Below are positions 5,823 to 6,620 of a stretch of DNA of 6,620 nucleotides, piece by piece (the first letter of the stretch is position 1; each line of letters opens with the position of its first letter). The translations under genes were made by a program, and so were the position numbers. This stretch comes from JAXHUH01 sp034211175 (GTDB lineage Bacteria; Actinomycetota; Acidimicrobiia; Acidimicrobiales; CAIXPF01), in NCBI GenBank assembly GCA_034211175.1, contig JAXHUH010000161.1, positions 1-6,620 of the forward strand, in the 5' to 3' direction. The notes beneath the pieces are model-generated. The model worked only from the letters and a program-made list of their open reading frames with translations. It was not told the origin of the DNA and did not search any database.

Positions 5823-6371
5823 TCAGTTCGGCTGGTGGCCGATGCTGAGCTGACGGGGAGGGGAGCAGACGTGGACCGTGGTCGCCGCGGCCTGTCCGCC
5901 GTTGACGAGCTCGGCGCCGGCGGCCCGCCCGTCGAGGTCGTCGGTGTCGCCCAGCGCCTCGAGGGCCACGACCGCACCCTTGGCGAGGCGGCGGCCGCGA
6001 TCGAGGCGACCGTCGTCGGCCAGCTCGATCAGGGCACCGTCGGCGACGGCGAGCGCCACCGTCCCGCCGGGAGCGGTGAGGTCGACGAGTCGGCCACGTT
6101 GGCCCGGCGACCACCCGGTGACCCACACGTCGTAGCTCGGTGTGCCGATGAGGCGCACCGGGCGGATCGTGGCTGCGCCCGGCGCGGGCGGCTCGACCCG
6201 CTCGAGGTCGGTGCTGGACGCGAGGCCGGCCGCGATCTGCGCGGCGAGCTCGGCGTCGAGGCGGCCGTCGTCGGCGCCGGAGCGGACGTCGACGGTGGGG
6301 GCGGACGGGGCGTCCGCGGGGACGGAGAAGACGGGCCCGGCGTCGGACCGGGCCCCGTTCGAGCCGGTCAT
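5823..6371 (-). CDS. cysteine dioxygenase-like cupin protein lacking the metal-binding residues
   Basis: A 182-residue protein. From about residue 40 to the end it follows the layout of small bacterial cysteine dioxygenase (CDO_I) cupins: a helical lead (LAAQIAAGLASSTDLERV, 42-59), then RLIGTPSYDVWVTGWSPGQ (73-91), a strand ending in VADGALIEL (109-117), a gap-strand LAKGAVVAL (129-137), VNGG (156-159) and TTVHVCSPP (164-172). In active relatives PGQ is followed by a HxH metal motif in a segment like GWHDHGGS. Here the matching stretch is RLVDLTAPGG (94-103), with no histidine. The later metal His before VxN is also not visible, and the Tyr of the usual HVYSPP is Cys169. The likely reading is a cupin that lost iron-dependent dioxygenase activity. 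The family assignment rests on my recall of the motif order, so it is moderate. The ATG at 6371 overlaps the stop of the upstream deacetylase gene by 4 nt (ATGA). A longer version starting at 6443 would add only an Arg/Pro-rich shadow of that gene. Confidence 0.7.
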   Translation of the reverse strand: MTGSNGARSDAGPVFSVPADAPSAPTVDVRSGADDGRLDAELAAQIAAGLASSTDLERVEPPAPGAATIRPVRLIGTPSYDVWVTGWSPGQRGRLVDLTAPGGTVALAVADGALIELADDGRLDRGRRLAKGAVVALEALGDTDDLDGRAAGAELVNGGQAAATTVHVCSPPRQLSIGHQPN

Positions 6372-6620
6372 GATGCGAGCGGGAGCCCGTGGCCGAGGTC
6401 GGCGAGCAGGCGGCCGGACCCGTCGTGGACCGGGACGTACCACTCGGTGGCGAGGACTCGCTCGAAGGCGCCGGCCGGGATGCCCATGAAGTCGTCGATG
6501 AGGACCTGGCTGGCGTGGGCGGCGATGGCGCGACGCTTGGCGTCGAGGACGTGGCCGACGTCGACCCCGGTGATTCCGACTGGGTCGGTGGCGCCGAGCC
6601 GGTCGATCCGGTCGGTGGGC
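6368..6620 (-). CDS. PIG-L (LmbE-like) family deacetylase, C-terminal part only
   Basis: About 83 residues are visible (6619 down to the TGA at 6370-6368), and the rest lies beyond the right edge. The readable segment includes VGITGVDVGHVLDAKRRAI, AAHASQVLIDDFMGIPAG and AFERVLATEWYVPV. This matches the C-terminal region of the PIG-L/GlcNAc-PI de-N-acetylase family: a valine-rich Asp-Val strand, a K-R helix ending in AH-x-SQ, then a TEW-Y/F-hydrophobic strand. Members are zinc-dependent amidases or deacetylases. In Actinobacteria they include MshB and Mca of mycothiol metabolism, as well as many of unknown substrate. The zinc-binding motifs of the family (an N-terminal HPDD-type motif and a central HxxH) are outside the window, so activity and subfamily cannot be judged. 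The typical AHRSQ reads AHASQ here. The stop overlaps the start of the cupin-like gene (ATGA), so the two are almost certainly cotranscribed and coupled. Confidence 0.72.
   Translation of the reverse strand, partial: PTDRIDRLGATDPVGITGVDVGHVLDAKRRAIAAHASQVLIDDFMGIPAGAFERVLATEWYVPVHDGSGRLLADLGHGLPLAS

Noticed and set aside
6372..6443. Upstream extension of the cupin-like gene to an ATG at 6443
   Set aside because: The extra 24 residues are Arg/Pro-rich and lie within the deacetylase gene; the ATGA overlap at 6368-6371 is the natural start.
5878..6489. Plus-strand open frames opposite the cupin-like and deacetylase genes
   Set aside because: Their translations are Arg/Ala/Ser-rich and featureless, whereas the minus strand gives recognisable protein families with coupled starts.
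1..6620. Search by eye for tRNA, rRNA, riboswitch, CRISPR, IS or phage features
   Set aside because: Nothing found: no regularly spaced repeats, no terminal inverted repeats, no transposase or integrase motifs, and coding density is close to complete.

Overview
The window is about 6.6 kb of very GC-rich DNA (around 70% by eye, with third codon positions almost all G or C and several GTG starts). It carries a compact chromosomal housekeeping block. The order rapZ–yvcK followed by gap–pgk–tpiA is the arrangement known from Actinobacteria. The RapZ P-loop with Arg instead of Lys and the GGGHG form of YvcK fit that phylum. My best guess is a deep-branching actinobacterium such as a member of Acidimicrobiia; this is inference, because no rRNA or other decisive marker is present.

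Layout. Positions 18-824 (+) encode a class I SAM-dependent methyltransferase of unknown substrate. Positions 900-1751 (+) encode RapZ. Positions 1761-2732 (+) encode YvcK. A 76-bp gap with a good Shine-Dalgarno sequence leads into gap (2809-3810, type I GAPDH). This is followed 1 nt later by pgk (3812-4945), which overlaps tpiA (4938-5726) by 8 nt. A 96-bp convergent spacer contains two strong hairpins. On the minus strand, a PIG-L (LmbE-like) deacetylase entering from the right edge (6620-6368) overlaps by 4 nt a 182-residue protein (6371-5823). That protein resembles a bacterial cysteine dioxygenase (cupin) but lacks its metal-binding residues.

How the genes work together. GapA, Pgk and TpiA catalyse three adjacent reversible reactions of triose metabolism and are built for coupled translation. 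RapZ and YvcK are linked in other bacteria to amino-sugar and UDP-sugar sensing and to cell-envelope supply under gluconeogenic conditions, so the plus-strand block plausibly joins central carbon flux to wall-precursor control. The usual actinobacterial neighbour whiA is absent between yvcK and gap, and no secG follows tpiA within this window.

Most of the window is ordinary. The parts most worth a second look are the apparently metal-less cysteine-dioxygenase-like protein coupled to the deacetylase, the shortened N-terminal domain of Pgk, the altered nucleotide-binding motifs of RapZ together with a possible frameshift at its start, and the missing whiA.
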